Below, in pieces: positions 42,773 to 51,611 of a stretch of 64,000 nucleotides of DNA; position 1 is the first letter of the stretch, and each line of letters starts with the position of its first letter. The DNA is taken from assembly GCA_905199445.1 (NCBI GenBank), contig CAJKGK010000005.1:80184-144183 (forward strand). Reading direction: 5' to 3'. This DNA comes from an uncultured Lachnospiraceae bacterium. GTDB lineage: Bacteria > Bacillota > Clostridia > Lachnospirales > Lachnospiraceae. A program made the position numbers and the translations under genes. The notes below the pieces were generated by a model, which worked only from the letters and a program-made list of their open reading frames with translations, had not been told where the DNA came from and searched no databases.

Positions 42773-44603
42773 TCATGGAGGAATGCGTCACGGCCCTATG
42801 GGCGGCGGAAGGATGGCTTCCGGTGAAAAGGCGAAAAATTTCAAGGGTACCATTAAAAAACTCTTATCTTATATGGGACGGTTTAAGCTGGCCCTGGGGC
42901 TGGTGATGATTTGTGCTGTGGGAAGTACAGTATTTAATATTGTAGGCCCGACGATTTTGGGAAATGCCACAACAGAAATTTTTAATGGTTTGATCAGTAA
43001 GGTTCAGGGGGGCGCAGGCATTGACTTTGGTGCTCTGGGAACGATTATTTTGTCACTGGTGGCGCTTTATGCTGCAAGTGCCCTGTTTTCTTTCATCCAG
43101 CAGCTGACAATGACTCAGATCACCCAGAAAACGACATACCGTATGCGAAAGGAAATGACCGATAAGTTTCACCGTATGTCCATGAACTATTTTGATACAA
43201 AAACCCATGGGGAAATTCTTTCCAGGGTTACCAATGATGTGGATACGATCAGTATGAGTCTGAATCAGGCGATTTCTCAGCTGATTACATCGGTGACCAT
43301 GATTATTGGTGTTTTGATAATGATGTTTCGGATTAATGTGGTCATGACGCTGGTGGCTCTGCTGATTGTGCCGGTTTCCCTTGCTTTTGTCATGGTCATT
43401 GTGAAACATTCTCAGAAATATTTCCGCAGTCAGCAGTCTTTTCTGGGAGATATTAACGGCCATGTGGAGGAAGTCTACAGCGGGCATCACATTGTCCGTG
43501 CGTTTAATAAAGAGGCGGACGTGACAAAGGAATTTGATGAGATCAATGAAAAATTATATGAATCTGCCTGGAAATCTCAGTTTTTATCTGGTGTGATGCA
43601 GCCGGTGATGGGTTTTGTAGGCAACCTGGGTTATGTGGCTGTTGCTATTTTAGGCGGTTATTATGCGGCCCGCCAGGTGATTGAGGTGGGACAGATTCAG
43701 TCCTTTATCCAGTATGTGCGAAGCTTTACTCAGCCGATTACCCAGCTGACCCAGGTGTCGAATATGCTCCAGCAGCTGGCAGCTGCCTCTGAGCGTGTAT
43801 TTGAGTTTTTGGATGAAGCCGAGGAAGCGCAGACTGTCCAGCATCCGGTTTCAGTGGAAGGGCTTGAAGGTCATGTGGAATTTGATCATGTCCATTTTGG
43901 ATACAATCCTGATAAAATTATTATTAATGATTTCAGTGCGAAAGTTGAAAACGGACAGAAGATTGCGATTGTAGGCCCTACCGGTGCCGGCAAGACAACA
44001 ATGATTAAACTGCTTATGCGTTTTTATGATGTCAACAGCGGATCCATTAAAATCGACGGCCATGATATCCGGGATTTTAACCGCAGTGAACTGCGTCAGA
44101 TGTTTGGTATGGTGCTTCAGGATACATGGCTGTTTAATGGAAGTATTAAAGAAAATATTCGTTACGGACGTCTGGATGCCACGGATGATCAGGTTGTGGA
44201 AGCCGCAAAGGCGGCTTATGTGGATCACTTTGTAAGAACATTGCCCGATGGTTATGATATGGAGCTTAATGAAGAGGGAACCAATGTTTCCCAGGGACAG
44301 AAACAGCTTTTGACCATTGCAAGAGCTATTCTTGCGGATCCTAAGATTTTGATTTTGGATGAGGCTACAAGCTCTGTGGATACACGAACCGAAGTCCGTA
44401 TTCAGAAGGCTATGGATAATCTGATGAAAGGCAGAACAAGTTTTGTCATTGCCCATCGGCTTTCCACGATTCGGGATGCGGATCTGATCCTTGTGATGAA
44501 AGATGGGGATATTATTGAGCAGGGCCGTCATGAACAGTTGCTGGCTGCGGGAGGCTTTTATGCCAATCTTTATAATTCTCAGTTTGAAAAGGCAGTTTGT
44601 TAG
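42765..44603 (+). CDS. Heterodimeric ABC exporter subunit with canonical catalytic glutamate
   Basis: A 612-residue half-transporter with six helices and a C-terminal ATPase. Walker A is GPTGAGKTT, Walker B ILDEATSSVD with the catalytic Glu, and the signature is VSQGQ rather than LSGGQ. Together with the upstream subunit this gives one working and one degenerate ATP site, as known in TM287/288 and BmrCD. A GGAGGTAAG site precedes the ATG inside the partner gene. Confidence 0.92.
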   Translation: MSNHGGMRHGPMGGGRMASGEKAKNFKGTIKKLLSYMGRFKLALGLVMICAVGSTVFNIVGPTILGNATTEIFNGLISKVQGGAGIDFGALGTIILSLVALYAASALFSFIQQLTMTQITQKTTYRMRKEMTDKFHRMSMNYFDTKTHGEILSRVTNDVDTISMSLNQAISQLITSVTMIIGVLIMMFRINVVMTLVALLIVPVSLAFVMVIVKHSQKYFRSQQSFLGDINGHVEEVYSGHHIVRAFNKEADVTKEFDEINEKLYESAWKSQFLSGVMQPVMGFVGNLGYVAVAILGGYYAARQVIEVGQIQSFIQYVRSFTQPITQLTQVSNMLQQLAAASERVFEFLDEAEEAQTVQHPVSVEGLEGHVEFDHVHFGYNPDKIIINDFSAKVENGQKIAIVGPTGAGKTTMIKLLMRFYDVNSGSIKIDGHDIRDFNRSELRQMFGMVLQDTWLFNGSIKENIRYGRLDATDDQVVEAAKAAYVDHFVRTLPDGYDMELNEEGTNVSQGQKQLLTIARAILADPKILILDEATSSVDTRTEVRIQKAMDNLMKGRTSFVIAHRLSTIRDADLILVMKDGDIIEQGRHEQLLAAGGFYANLYNSQFEKAVC

Positions 44604-44618
44604 CCGGAAATGGAATGA

Positions 44619-45689
44619 ATGATGACTTACACATATGAATGGTATCAGTGGCTGTTGTTTTTCTATTTTTACTGTTTTGTAGGCTGGTGCTTTGAATCGG
44701 CCTATGTTTCTCTGGCAAAGCGGCGGTTTGTCAACAGGGGCTTTCTTCATGCCCCGCTGCTGCCGATTTACGGAAGCGGAGCTATCGTAATTCTATTTGC
44801 ATCTATTCCGGTTAAGGATCACTGGTGGCTTGTATTTATTGTTGGTGCATTGGCTGCAACGATCCTGGAGTATTTTACCGGTGTACTTATGGAAGCTTTA
44901 TTTAAGGTGCGTTATTGGGATTACAGCAATCAAAAATTCAATTTTCAGGGACATATTTGTTTGTCCTCAACCCTGGCCTGGGGTGGGCTCTCTGTTTTGC
45001 TCCTTTATGTGATTCACCGCCCCGTGGCCTATGTGATGACTCAGGTGATTCCCCGATTGCCGCAGATTATCGGCGCGGTCTTGATTTCAGTGGGATTTGC
45101 TGCCGATTTTGTGATTTCGTTCAGGGATGCCTGGGGACTGCGCCGGATTCTGGAAAAAATGACCCAGTTAAAGGCAGAAATTTCAGAGCTTCAGGAGCGA
45201 ATTTTGGAGACAACGGAGGAAAAACTGGCGCTTATCCGCAGCGAGTCTTCCCAGTGGCTGGAAAATCGCAGAGAGGAGTCTTCCCAGTGGCTGGAAAGCC
45301 GCAGAGAAGAGGCTGCCAAGCGTCGGGTGAACCTGAGAGAAGAATATGTACAGCGGCTTGAAAATATTAAGCAGGAAAGTTTTGCCTGGCTTTATGGGGA
45401 CAAAGATGAACGATCAGAACATATTTTGGCGCTGCACCGTTACCTGGACGATCATTTGGAACGTCTTAAAGCGCGGGAGAGTGAGACTGATCAGGAAAAA
45501 CGGGGGCTGATGATTCGGAAAATTGAGAAACTGCAGGCGTCTTATAAAAGTCTGAAAGCAAGATCCGGAGTAAAAAGAGCCTCGATTTTAAAACGAAATC
45601 CAGGGGCTGTGTCCAAAAAGTTTGAGGCCGCTATGGCTGAATATAAATTAAGGGTTCTGGAACGAAAAAAAGACAGAGAAGATCAATAA
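44619..45689 (+). CDS. CmpB-type membrane protein with long coiled coil
   Basis: A 356-residue protein annotated in relatives as a putative ABC transporter permease (PF06541). The first 180 residues form about five helices with the family start FYFYCFVGWCFESAYVSL and GFLHAPLLPIYGSGA. From about 185 a charged coiled coil follows, containing the tandem repeat SSQWLENRREE / SSQWLESRREE, then a basic C terminus. No ATPase of its own is nearby. Function is unknown; membrane anchoring of a cytoplasmic coiled coil suggests an envelope or scaffold role. Confidence 0.75.
   Translation: MMTYTYEWYQWLLFFYFYCFVGWCFESAYVSLAKRRFVNRGFLHAPLLPIYGSGAIVILFASIPVKDHWWLVFIVGALAATILEYFTGVLMEALFKVRYWDYSNQKFNFQGHICLSSTLAWGGLSVLLLYVIHRPVAYVMTQVIPRLPQIIGAVLISVGFAADFVISFRDAWGLRRILEKMTQLKAEISELQERILETTEEKLALIRSESSQWLENRREESSQWLESRREEAAKRRVNLREEYVQRLENIKQESFAWLYGDKDERSEHILALHRYLDDHLERLKARESETDQEKRGLMIRKIEKLQASYKSLKARSGVKRASILKRNPGAVSKKFEAAMAEYKLRVLERKKDREDQ
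45243..45308 (+). repeat. 33-base tandem repeat inside the CmpB-type gene
   Basis: Two adjacent 33-base units beginning gagtcttcccagtggctgga encode the 11-residue repeat SSQWLENRREE and SSQWLESRREE, three turns of a helix. The units are nearly identical at DNA level, suggesting recent duplication; copy number may vary between strains. Confidence 0.75.
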
Positions 45690-45708
45690 GGAGGACAAAG
45701 AAGACATT

Positions 45709-46209
45709 ATGTCCAGGGATTCAAAAAATAAAGAAATTAAAACAAATGCCATGCGTTTTCTGGACAAAAATAAGGTTGTCTATGAGGTTGTTCAGTACGC
45801 GTGTGATGATTTTATTGATGGCATTGAAACAGCGAAAAAAACCGGAATTGAAATTCCGCAGTCTTTTAAGACCCTTGTTACGGTGGGCAAGAGCGGCGGA
45901 TATTATGTTTTTGTCATTCCGGTGGATCGGGAACTGGATTTAAAGGCAGCGGCCCGGGCCGTGAACGAAAAATCTGTGGAAATGATTCATGTGAAGGATA
46001 TTCAAAAGATTACAGGTTATATTCGGGGCGGATGCAGTCCGCTTGGGATGAAAAAGGCTTATCCCACAGTAATTGATGAATCTGCCATGGATTTCCCGTG
46101 GATTGCAGTCAGCGGCGGCCGTATCGGATCAACCCTTAAAGTAAGTCCAAAACAGCTTCAGGCCGTTACACATGCCGTGTGTGCGGCAGTGACATTTGGC
46201 GAGAGGTGA
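45709..46209 (+). CDS. ybaK: YbaK-type Cys-tRNA(Pro) deacylase
   Basis: Editing protein that hydrolyses mischarged Cys-tRNA(Pro); 166 residues. YbaK features include FKTLVTVGKSGGYYVFVIP near residue 50, a conserved lysine in that segment, DLKAAARAV near 85 and IRGGCSPLGMKK near 110. AAGGAGG lies upstream of the ATG. Its stop lies within the ribosome-binding site of the Rrf2 gene. Confidence 0.9.
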   Translation: MSRDSKNKEIKTNAMRFLDKNKVVYEVVQYACDDFIDGIETAKKTGIEIPQSFKTLVTVGKSGGYYVFVIPVDRELDLKAAARAVNEKSVEMIHVKDIQKITGYIRGGCSPLGMKKAYPTVIDESAMDFPWIAVSGGRIGSTLKVSPKQLQAVTHAVCAAVTFGER

Positions 46210-46213
46210 GACA

Positions 46214-46663
46214 ATGCAGACAAGTGTACGTTTTTCTATTGCGGTTCATATTTTACTTTGTACCTGTGTTTACAGCGGTCAAAAAAAGGTGACAAGCGAT
46301 TTGATTGCCGCACAAATCGGAACCAATCCGGTTGTGATCCGCAAAATTATGAGAAATCTTAATGATGCCGGTATGATTGAAAGTCCAGTGGGCATTGGCG
46401 GCATACGCCTGCTTCAAAAGCCTGAAAATATTACGCTGCAGGATGTTTTTAAGGCCGTTGAGGGGGATGGCCATTTGTTCCGTGTCCATGACGCCGTCTC
46501 CAAAGATACGCCGGCCGGCCGTATTCATGATGTGGTGGCGGAAAGTTTTGGAAAGCTGGAATCAGCCATGGATGAGACCATGGCATCGATGACATTGGGC
46601 CAGCTGATCAGAGATTATGAACGGCCGTTAAAAAAGAAGGATACATCCTATATTCTGCTATAA
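46214..46663 (+). CDS. Rrf2-family transcriptional regulator without Fe-S cysteines
   Basis: A 149-residue winged-helix regulator. It opens MQTSVRFSIAVHILLC, the recognition region is SDLIAAQIGTNPVVIRKIMRNL and the wing GIGGIRLLQKP. The three-cysteine cluster motif of IscR or NsrR is absent, as in the YwnA/YwgB type. The open frame begins at 46196 (TTG), but GAGAGGTGA supports the ATG at 46214. Targets unknown. Confidence 0.87.
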   Translation: MQTSVRFSIAVHILLCTCVYSGQKKVTSDLIAAQIGTNPVVIRKIMRNLNDAGMIESPVGIGGIRLLQKPENITLQDVFKAVEGDGHLFRVHDAVSKDTPAGRIHDVVAESFGKLESAMDETMASMTLGQLIRDYERPLKKKDTSYILL

Positions 46664-46716
46664 GGATCAGGTTCCGGAGGGATGCCAGGGCAGGTCTTCG
46701 ATCGATCTGATATAAG

Positions 46717-46768
46717 AAGAAAATGCAGGGCAGTCATAGATATAGACTGCGCCTGCATTTTCTTGTTT
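46717..46768. terminator. Bidirectional terminator
   Basis: AAGAAAATGCAGG plus CAGTC (46717-46735) pairs with GACTG plus CCTGCATTTTCTT (46745-46764), flanked by A- and T-rich ends. It serves the Rrf2 gene and the convergent lipid kinase gene. Confidence 0.85.
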
Positions 46769-46771
46769 GGC

Positions 46772-47701
46772 TTAGCAGACAAAATGAATTTTTTGCTGCT
46801 GGCATGTAAATTCCACTTCTTTGCGGGGATGATAGGTTTCGCCGTCAGTATGAACCCTGGCGGGCTCATTCAAAATAATTCTGGCGCTGCGGCAGGAAAA
46901 AATATTGATACCATTAAAGCCGGTGTGTTTGCCGGCCAGTGCCATAGGAAGGATGCATATAGCCTTAAACTTTGGCAGATGATGAACGATACACAGATCT
47001 AAAAGTCCATCCGAAGGGTTGGCCGAAGGGGCGAAGGCAAAGCCGCCGCCCTCGTAAGGCTGAATATGGGCTGAAGCAAATAAATATTTTTTCAGATGCA
47101 GAACCTTTCTGTCATCCAGAATAATGGTAGCCCGTTTAAAGCGGTGACGGATCATCTGGCGAATGGCGATGATCATATAAGTCAGCTTTCCCAGGCCAAG
47201 GCGATTTAAAACAGACTTAATTCTGGAGTGAAGGGCTTCATCGGTGATGGCAGCGTCAAATCCGCAGCCGCTGCTTACAATGAAACGTCTGGGGGCTTTT
47301 CCCGGGGCTCTGACGATGCCGTAATCTAAAAGCAGCTCCCGCTTTTTCTGCAAAATACTGTGAAGCATCTGTATCGGCGTTCCTGTGAGTTTCAGGCTGC
47401 GGGCAAAGTCATTGCCTGAGCCTGTGGGAATATAGGCCAGGGTGGCCAGCTCCATATGCGCCAGACCATTGACGGCTTCATTGAGCGTACCGTCTCCGCC
47501 GCAGATGACAATGGTGACCGGTTTTTTCAGGTTTTTTGTCAGCTGGCTAACGATCTGCGTACAGTGACCGCTGTAGCGGGTGAAAAATACCTTCCAGCTA
47601 AAGGGGACAGAGCGAAGATAAGGATAAAGCTGGGTGCGCCATATTTTAAGTCCATGACCGGTTCTGGAATGGGGATTGACAATAAAATAATAGTCTGCCA
47701 T
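46772..47701 (-). CDS. YegS/DagK-family lipid kinase (second copy)
   Basis: A 309-residue diacylglycerol-kinase-like protein. It starts MADYYFIVNPHSRTGHG; the ATP-binding loop VICGGDGTLNEAVNGLAH lies near residue 70 and IPTGSGNDFARSLKL near 95. The C-terminal beta domain ends VEFTCQQQKIHFVC. It is diverged from the copy at 38954-39856, so the two may use different lipids. It directly follows the VOC gene on the minus strand. Confidence 0.87.
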   Translation of the reverse strand: MADYYFIVNPHSRTGHGLKIWRTQLYPYLRSVPFSWKVFFTRYSGHCTQIVSQLTKNLKKPVTIVICGGDGTLNEAVNGLAHMELATLAYIPTGSGNDFARSLKLTGTPIQMLHSILQKKRELLLDYGIVRAPGKAPRRFIVSSGCGFDAAITDEALHSRIKSVLNRLGLGKLTYMIIAIRQMIRHRFKRATIILDDRKVLHLKKYLFASAHIQPYEGGGFAFAPSANPSDGLLDLCIVHHLPKFKAICILPMALAGKHTGFNGINIFSCRSARIILNEPARVHTDGETYHPRKEVEFTCQQQKIHFVC

Positions 47702-48091
47702 TTATTTGGAATAATCAAACAGTTCGACGCGCTCGCCGGCTGGTCCCATGAAGAAAATATTTTTAACGCCATTGGGATAAAAGTCAGGCATTTTATTGAT
47801 TTCTTCGGTCTCAAAAACAATCCCCTTTGCCTTTAATTCTTCCACCAGTGCTTCGATTCCCTGAACTTCCAGGGCAATATGGTTTACAATGCCGGCTCTG
47901 TCTACGGCACCGTTTTGAATAAATTCGATAATGCAGCGTCCGCACTCTACAAATTCCAGACATAAATCATCTTTCTGATAACTGTAATATGGGCGAAAAC
48001 CCAGATGGTCAATATAGAATTTGGCACAATTTTGGGCATCTGCTGTCACAATTCCAATATGGGCTAAACCCGAAATCAGATAGTTTTTCAA
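47702..48091 (-). CDS. VOC-superfamily (glyoxalase-like) protein
   Basis: A 129-residue protein with two beta-alpha-beta-beta-beta units of the vicinal oxygen chelate fold: ISGLAHIGIVTADAQNCAKF at the start, GIVNHIALEV in the middle and a metal-type glutamate in GERVELFDY at the end. The reaction cannot be assigned (glyoxalase, epimerase or dioxygenase types are possible). The open frame extends to 48223, but TTG 48091 follows TTGGAGG and starts at the fold boundary. Confidence 0.83.
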   Translation of the reverse strand: MKNYLISGLAHIGIVTADAQNCAKFYIDHLGFRPYYSYQKDDLCLEFVECGRCIIEFIQNGAVDRAGIVNHIALEVQGIEALVEELKAKGIVFETEEINKMPDFYPNGVKNIFFMGPAGERVELFDYSK

Positions 48092-48124
48092 TCTTTTCAG
48101 CCTCCAATTTTTGTTATTTTCTAC

Positions 48125-48153
48125 AGTATAGCAGACTTGTGCAATAAATACAA
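48125..48153 (-). promoter_or_regulatory. Promoter of the VOC and lipid kinase genes
   Basis: On the minus strand TTGTAT (48153-48148), 17-base spacer, TATACT (48130-48125). It leaves a short leader before TTG 48091 and argues against the longer reading frame. Confidence 0.5.
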
Positions 48154-48241
48154 TAAATCTTGTAAAAGACATTGTCTTTGTGACAAAAACACGGAATGCA
48201 TCTGAAAATGGCTGTTCCGTCATTTTTTAAGGCTGAAATCG

Positions 48242-48270
48242 TTGACAAATCTCTGAAAAGGCAGTATGAT
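48242..48270 (+). promoter_or_regulatory. Promoter of the liv operon
   Basis: Perfect TTGACA (48242-48247), 17-base spacer, TATGAT (48265-48270). A second TTGACA at 48296 lacks a good -10 box. Confidence 0.8.
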
Positions 48271-48335
48271 ATGAGACAAAGTTTTACTGTATGGGTTGAC
48301 AACTTTAGTGCGGTAAAAGATATAGGAGGATGAGA

Positions 48336-49520
48336 ATGATGAAAAAGATATTAGGTCTTGTTTTGGCGGGCGCTATGGTTTTATCAATGGCTGCGTGCGG
48401 AAATGACGGCGCATCGGGGAGTGCTTCCGGTGACGGTAGCCAGGCAGCGGACGGAACTGTATTTAAAATCGGCAGCATCGGCCCCACAACCGGTGATAAT
48501 GCCATTTATGGCAATGCTGTTAAAAACGGTATACAGCAGGCTGTGGATGAGATTAATGCTGAAGGCGGTATTAACGGTGTAAAAATTGAATATCAGTTCC
48601 AGGATGATGAATCTGATGCCGAGAAATCTGTGAATGCATATAATACATTGAAGGACTGGGGGATGCAGATGCTTGTGGGAACGGTAACTTCCACGCCATG
48701 TGAAGCGGTTGTCACCAAAACCCATGAGGATAATATGTTCCATTTTACACCGTCTTCCACATCTGTCAATGCGATTCAGTATGACAATGCATTCAGAATG
48801 TGTTTCTCTGATCCGAATCAGGGAAAGGCTTCGGCAGACTATATTGCGGATAACGGGCTGGCAACAAAGATTGCGATTATTTATAACAGCTCAGATACCT
48901 ATTCATCAGGTATTACCGATACATTTGTAAAGACAGCAGAAGAAAAAGGACTTGAGATTGTGTCTAAGGAAGCGTTTACAGCGGACAGCAACAAGGACTT
49001 TTCCGTACAGCTTCAGAAAGCAAAGGATGCAGGCGCAGAACTTTTGTTCCTCCCGATCTATTATACAGAAGCCTCTCTGATTCTTGCTCAGGCCGACAAG
49101 ATTGGCTATGAACCTGTTGTTTTTGGCTGTGACGGCTTTGATGGTCTTCTTGCTGTTGAAAATTTTGATCAGTCTCTTGCTGAAGGGGTAATGTTTTTAA
49201 CACCTTTCTCTGCGGATTCCACAGATGAGCTGACACAGAATTTTGTTTCTAAATTTACTGAAAATTTCGGCGGTACACCCAATCAGTTTGCAGCCGATGC
49301 CTATGACTGTGTATATGTAATTAAGGCAGCCGCAGAAAAAGCCGGTATTACGCCATCCATGAGTGCTTCAGAAATCTGTGATGCGATGAAAACAGCCATG
49401 ACTGAAATTTCATATGACGGTCTGACTGGTTCTCAGATTTCCTGGGGCGCAGACGGAGAACCGGAAAAAGCGCCGATTGTTGTTAAGGTTGAAAACGGAG
49501 CATATACGATCCTGAAATAA
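48336..49520 (+). CDS. livJ: Branched-chain amino-acid binding lipoprotein
   Basis: Periplasmic-type binding protein of a leucine/isoleucine/valine ABC importer, anchored as lipoprotein; 394 residues. Signal peptide with lipobox LSMAAC near residue 22, Ser/Gly linker, then the Peripla_BP_6 domain starting FKIGSIGPTTGDNAIYG. GTVTSTPCEAV and FGCDGFDG are typical ligand-site regions. ATG codons at 48330, 48336 and 48339 are in frame; AGGAGG at 48324-48329 best fits 48336. It is followed by a strong terminator-like hairpin before the permease genes. Confidence 0.92.
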   Translation: MMKKILGLVLAGAMVLSMAACGNDGASGSASGDGSQAADGTVFKIGSIGPTTGDNAIYGNAVKNGIQQAVDEINAEGGINGVKIEYQFQDDESDAEKSVNAYNTLKDWGMQMLVGTVTSTPCEAVVTKTHEDNMFHFTPSSTSVNAIQYDNAFRMCFSDPNQGKASADYIADNGLATKIAIIYNSSDTYSSGITDTFVKTAEEKGLEIVSKEAFTADSNKDFSVQLQKAKDAGAELLFLPIYYTEASLILAQADKIGYEPVVFGCDGFDGLLAVENFDQSLAEGVMFLTPFSADSTDELTQNFVSKFTENFGGTPNQFAADAYDCVYVIKAAAEKAGITPSMSASEICDAMKTAMTEISYDGLTGSQISWGADGEPEKAPIVVKVENGAYTILK

Positions 49521-49533
49521 TCGCAACAACCCG

Positions 49534-49562
49534 AAAGGGGCTGCCTTTTGCAGCCCCTTTTT
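49534..49562 (+). terminator. Terminator-like hairpin between livJ and livH
   Basis: AAAGGGGCTGC (49534-49544), five-base loop, GCAGCCCCTTT (49550-49560), then TT, giving five T residues at the base. Partial termination here would yield more binding protein than permease. Confidence 0.85.
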
Positions 49563-49640
49563 GGCGTATGGGCATACTGAGAAATTCTGGAAAATGCCGC
49601 ACAGACGGCGCTATGATCGATGAAAGAGGTGTTTGTTTAT

Positions 49641-50522
49641 ATGAGTTTCATTTCCTATTTGATTAACGGAATCAGTTTGGGAAGCGTTTATGCGATTATT
49701 GCCCTTGGCTATACGATGGTGTATGGAATCGCTAAAATGCTTAATTTTGCCCATGGTGATGTCATCATGATCGGCAGTTATGTTGTTTTTACATTTGTCA
49801 GTACGCTGGGAATGAACCCGATTCTGGCAATTATGATAGCCATTGCCTTTTGTACAATTCTTGGAATGGTTATTGAGCGTGTGGCCTATAAACCTTTAAG
49901 AGGTGCGACTCCGCTGGCTGTGCTGATTACAGCTATTGGTGTCAGCTATCTGCTTCAGAACATTGCCCTTCTGATTTTTGGAGCCAGCCCTAAAGCCTTT
50001 ACGTCTGTTGTGACCATACCCGCAATAAAGCTGGCAGACGGTGCGCTGACCATTTCCGGTGAAACGATTGTAACCATTATGACATGTATTTTGATTATGA
50101 TCGGTCTGATGCTGTTTATTAAAAAGTCCAAATCCGGACAGGCTATGCTGGCTGTTTCCGAGGACCGGGGTGCAGCTACGCTGATGGGGGTTAATGTAAA
50201 TAAAACCATTGCTCTGACTTTTGCCATTGGTTCTGGTCTGGCGGCAATTGCCGGTGTACTTTTATGTTCCGCCTATCCGACACTGACACCTTATACAGGA
50301 TCCATGCCAGGGATCAAAGCTTTTGTGGCTGCCGTGTTTGGTGGCATTGGATCCATACCAGGCGCATTGATTGGCGGTATATTACTCGGGGTCATTGAAA
50401 ACCTGGCAAAGGCATATATTTCCTCACAGATGGCGGATGCCATTGTGTTTGCTGTGCTCATTATTGTCCTTCTTGTAAAACCTACAGGTATTTTGGGCAA
50501 AAAGATCAGTGAGAAAGTGTAG
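49641..50522 (+). CDS. livH: Branched-chain amino-acid ABC permease LivH
   Basis: Membrane permease, 293 residues with about eight helices, beginning MSFISYLINGISLGSVYAII. Family motifs include NFAHGDVIMIG near residue 38 and FGGIGSIPGALIGGI near 235. The frame opens at 49620, but ATG 49641 has AAAGAGGTG at proper distance. It forms the channel with LivM. Confidence 0.93.
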   Translation: MSFISYLINGISLGSVYAIIALGYTMVYGIAKMLNFAHGDVIMIGSYVVFTFVSTLGMNPILAIMIAIAFCTILGMVIERVAYKPLRGATPLAVLITAIGVSYLLQNIALLIFGASPKAFTSVVTIPAIKLADGALTISGETIVTIMTCILIMIGLMLFIKKSKSGQAMLAVSEDRGAATLMGVNVNKTIALTFAIGSGLAAIAGVLLCSAYPTLTPYTGSMPGIKAFVAAVFGGIGSIPGALIGGILLGVIENLAKAYISSQMADAIVFAVLIIVLLVKPTGILGKKISEKV

Positions 50523-50532
50523 GTGAATGGCG

Positions 50533-51609
50533 ATGAAGACAAAAAAAATAAGTAAATCCATGAAAAATAATATGATTACCTACGGTATTGCCATTGTGGC
50601 CTTTATTGTTGTTCAGATCATGCTGGCCACAGGCAGTATGTCCAGTCTGATGAAGGGGCTTTTAGTCCCCCTTTGTACGTATGCGATTCTGGCAGTCTCT
50701 TTAAATCTGACGGTAGGTATTCTGGGTGAACTGAGCCTGGGACATGCAGGTTTTATGTGTGTGGGTGCATTTGCAAGTGCATTTTTTTCTGTATGTACGG
50801 CTCAAAGTATTCACAATGATCTGCTTCGCTTTATGACTGCACTGCTTATCGGGGCCGTAACGGCAGGGTTGTTTGGAATCTTAATCGGCATTCCGGTTCT
50901 CCGGCTTCAGGGGGATTATCTGGCGATTGTAACGCTGGCTTTTGGCGAGATTATTAAAAATGTAATCAATGCCCTTTATGTGGGAATCGATGGTCATGGA
51001 CTTCATGTTTCTCTTAAGGACAGTGCTTCCCTGAATCTGGAAGCGGACGGTCGGGTGATCATCAACGGTGCACAGGGAATTAGTGGTACGCCCAATGATT
51101 CGACGTTTATCATTGGCTTTATTTTACTGATTGTTACGCTGGTGATTGTTTTAAATATGGTGAATTCCAGAACAGGACGGGCGGTCATGGCCATCCGGGA
51201 CAATAAGATTGCAGCCGAGTCTGTGGGGATCAATATCACAAAGTACAAGCTTATGGCATTTTCTGTTTCAGCGGCATTAGCCGGAGTTGCCGGCGGCCTG
51301 TATGCCCATAATCTGTCCACCCTGACGGCTCTGCCCAAAAATTTTGGCTATAATATGTCTATTATGATTCTTGTTTTTGTGGTGCTTGGCGGTATTGGCA
51401 ATATATGGGGGTCCATGGTGGCTGCCGTGATTTTAACACTGCTGCCGGAGCTGCTTAGAGGCCTTAACGATTATCGTATGCTTATTTATGCCGTTGTTCT
51501 TATCGTGATGATGCTCTTTAATTGGAGCCCAAAAGCAAAAGAACTTCGGGGACGTTTTTCCGTGAAGCACTTTTTTGGGAAAAATAAACAGACAAAGGAG
51601 GCGAAGTAA
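50533..51609 (+). CDS. livM: Branched-chain amino-acid ABC permease LivM
   Basis: Second permease, 358 residues. Motifs are LGELSLGHAGFMCVGAF near residue 65 and LGGIGNIWGSMVAAVIL near 290. ATG 50527 directly abuts the TAGGTGA site, so the next ATG at 50533 is the better start. The C terminus is basic. It lies ten bases after livH. Confidence 0.92.
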   Translation: MKTKKISKSMKNNMITYGIAIVAFIVVQIMLATGSMSSLMKGLLVPLCTYAILAVSLNLTVGILGELSLGHAGFMCVGAFASAFFSVCTAQSIHNDLLRFMTALLIGAVTAGLFGILIGIPVLRLQGDYLAIVTLAFGEIIKNVINALYVGIDGHGLHVSLKDSASLNLEADGRVIINGAQGISGTPNDSTFIIGFILLIVTLVIVLNMVNSRTGRAVMAIRDNKIAAESVGINITKYKLMAFSVSAALAGVAGGLYAHNLSTLTALPKNFGYNMSIMILVFVVLGGIGNIWGSMVAAVILTLLPELLRGLNDYRMLIYAVVLIVMMLFNWSPKAKELRGRFSVKHFFGKNKQTKEAK

Positions 51610-51611
51610 TC

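Noticed and set aside
43851..44750. Long minus-strand open frame of 299 codons
   Set aside because: It lies antisense to the ABC exporter gene, has no family motifs and is rich in His, Asn and Lys as expected for a shadow frame.
45243..45308. CRISPR-like repeat
   Set aside because: Two adjacent in-frame units without spacers inside a coding region; a coiled-coil duplication.
48092..48223. N-terminal extension of the VOC protein
   Set aside because: The longer frame spans the predicted promoter and has no ribosome-binding site; TTG 48091 fits the fold start.
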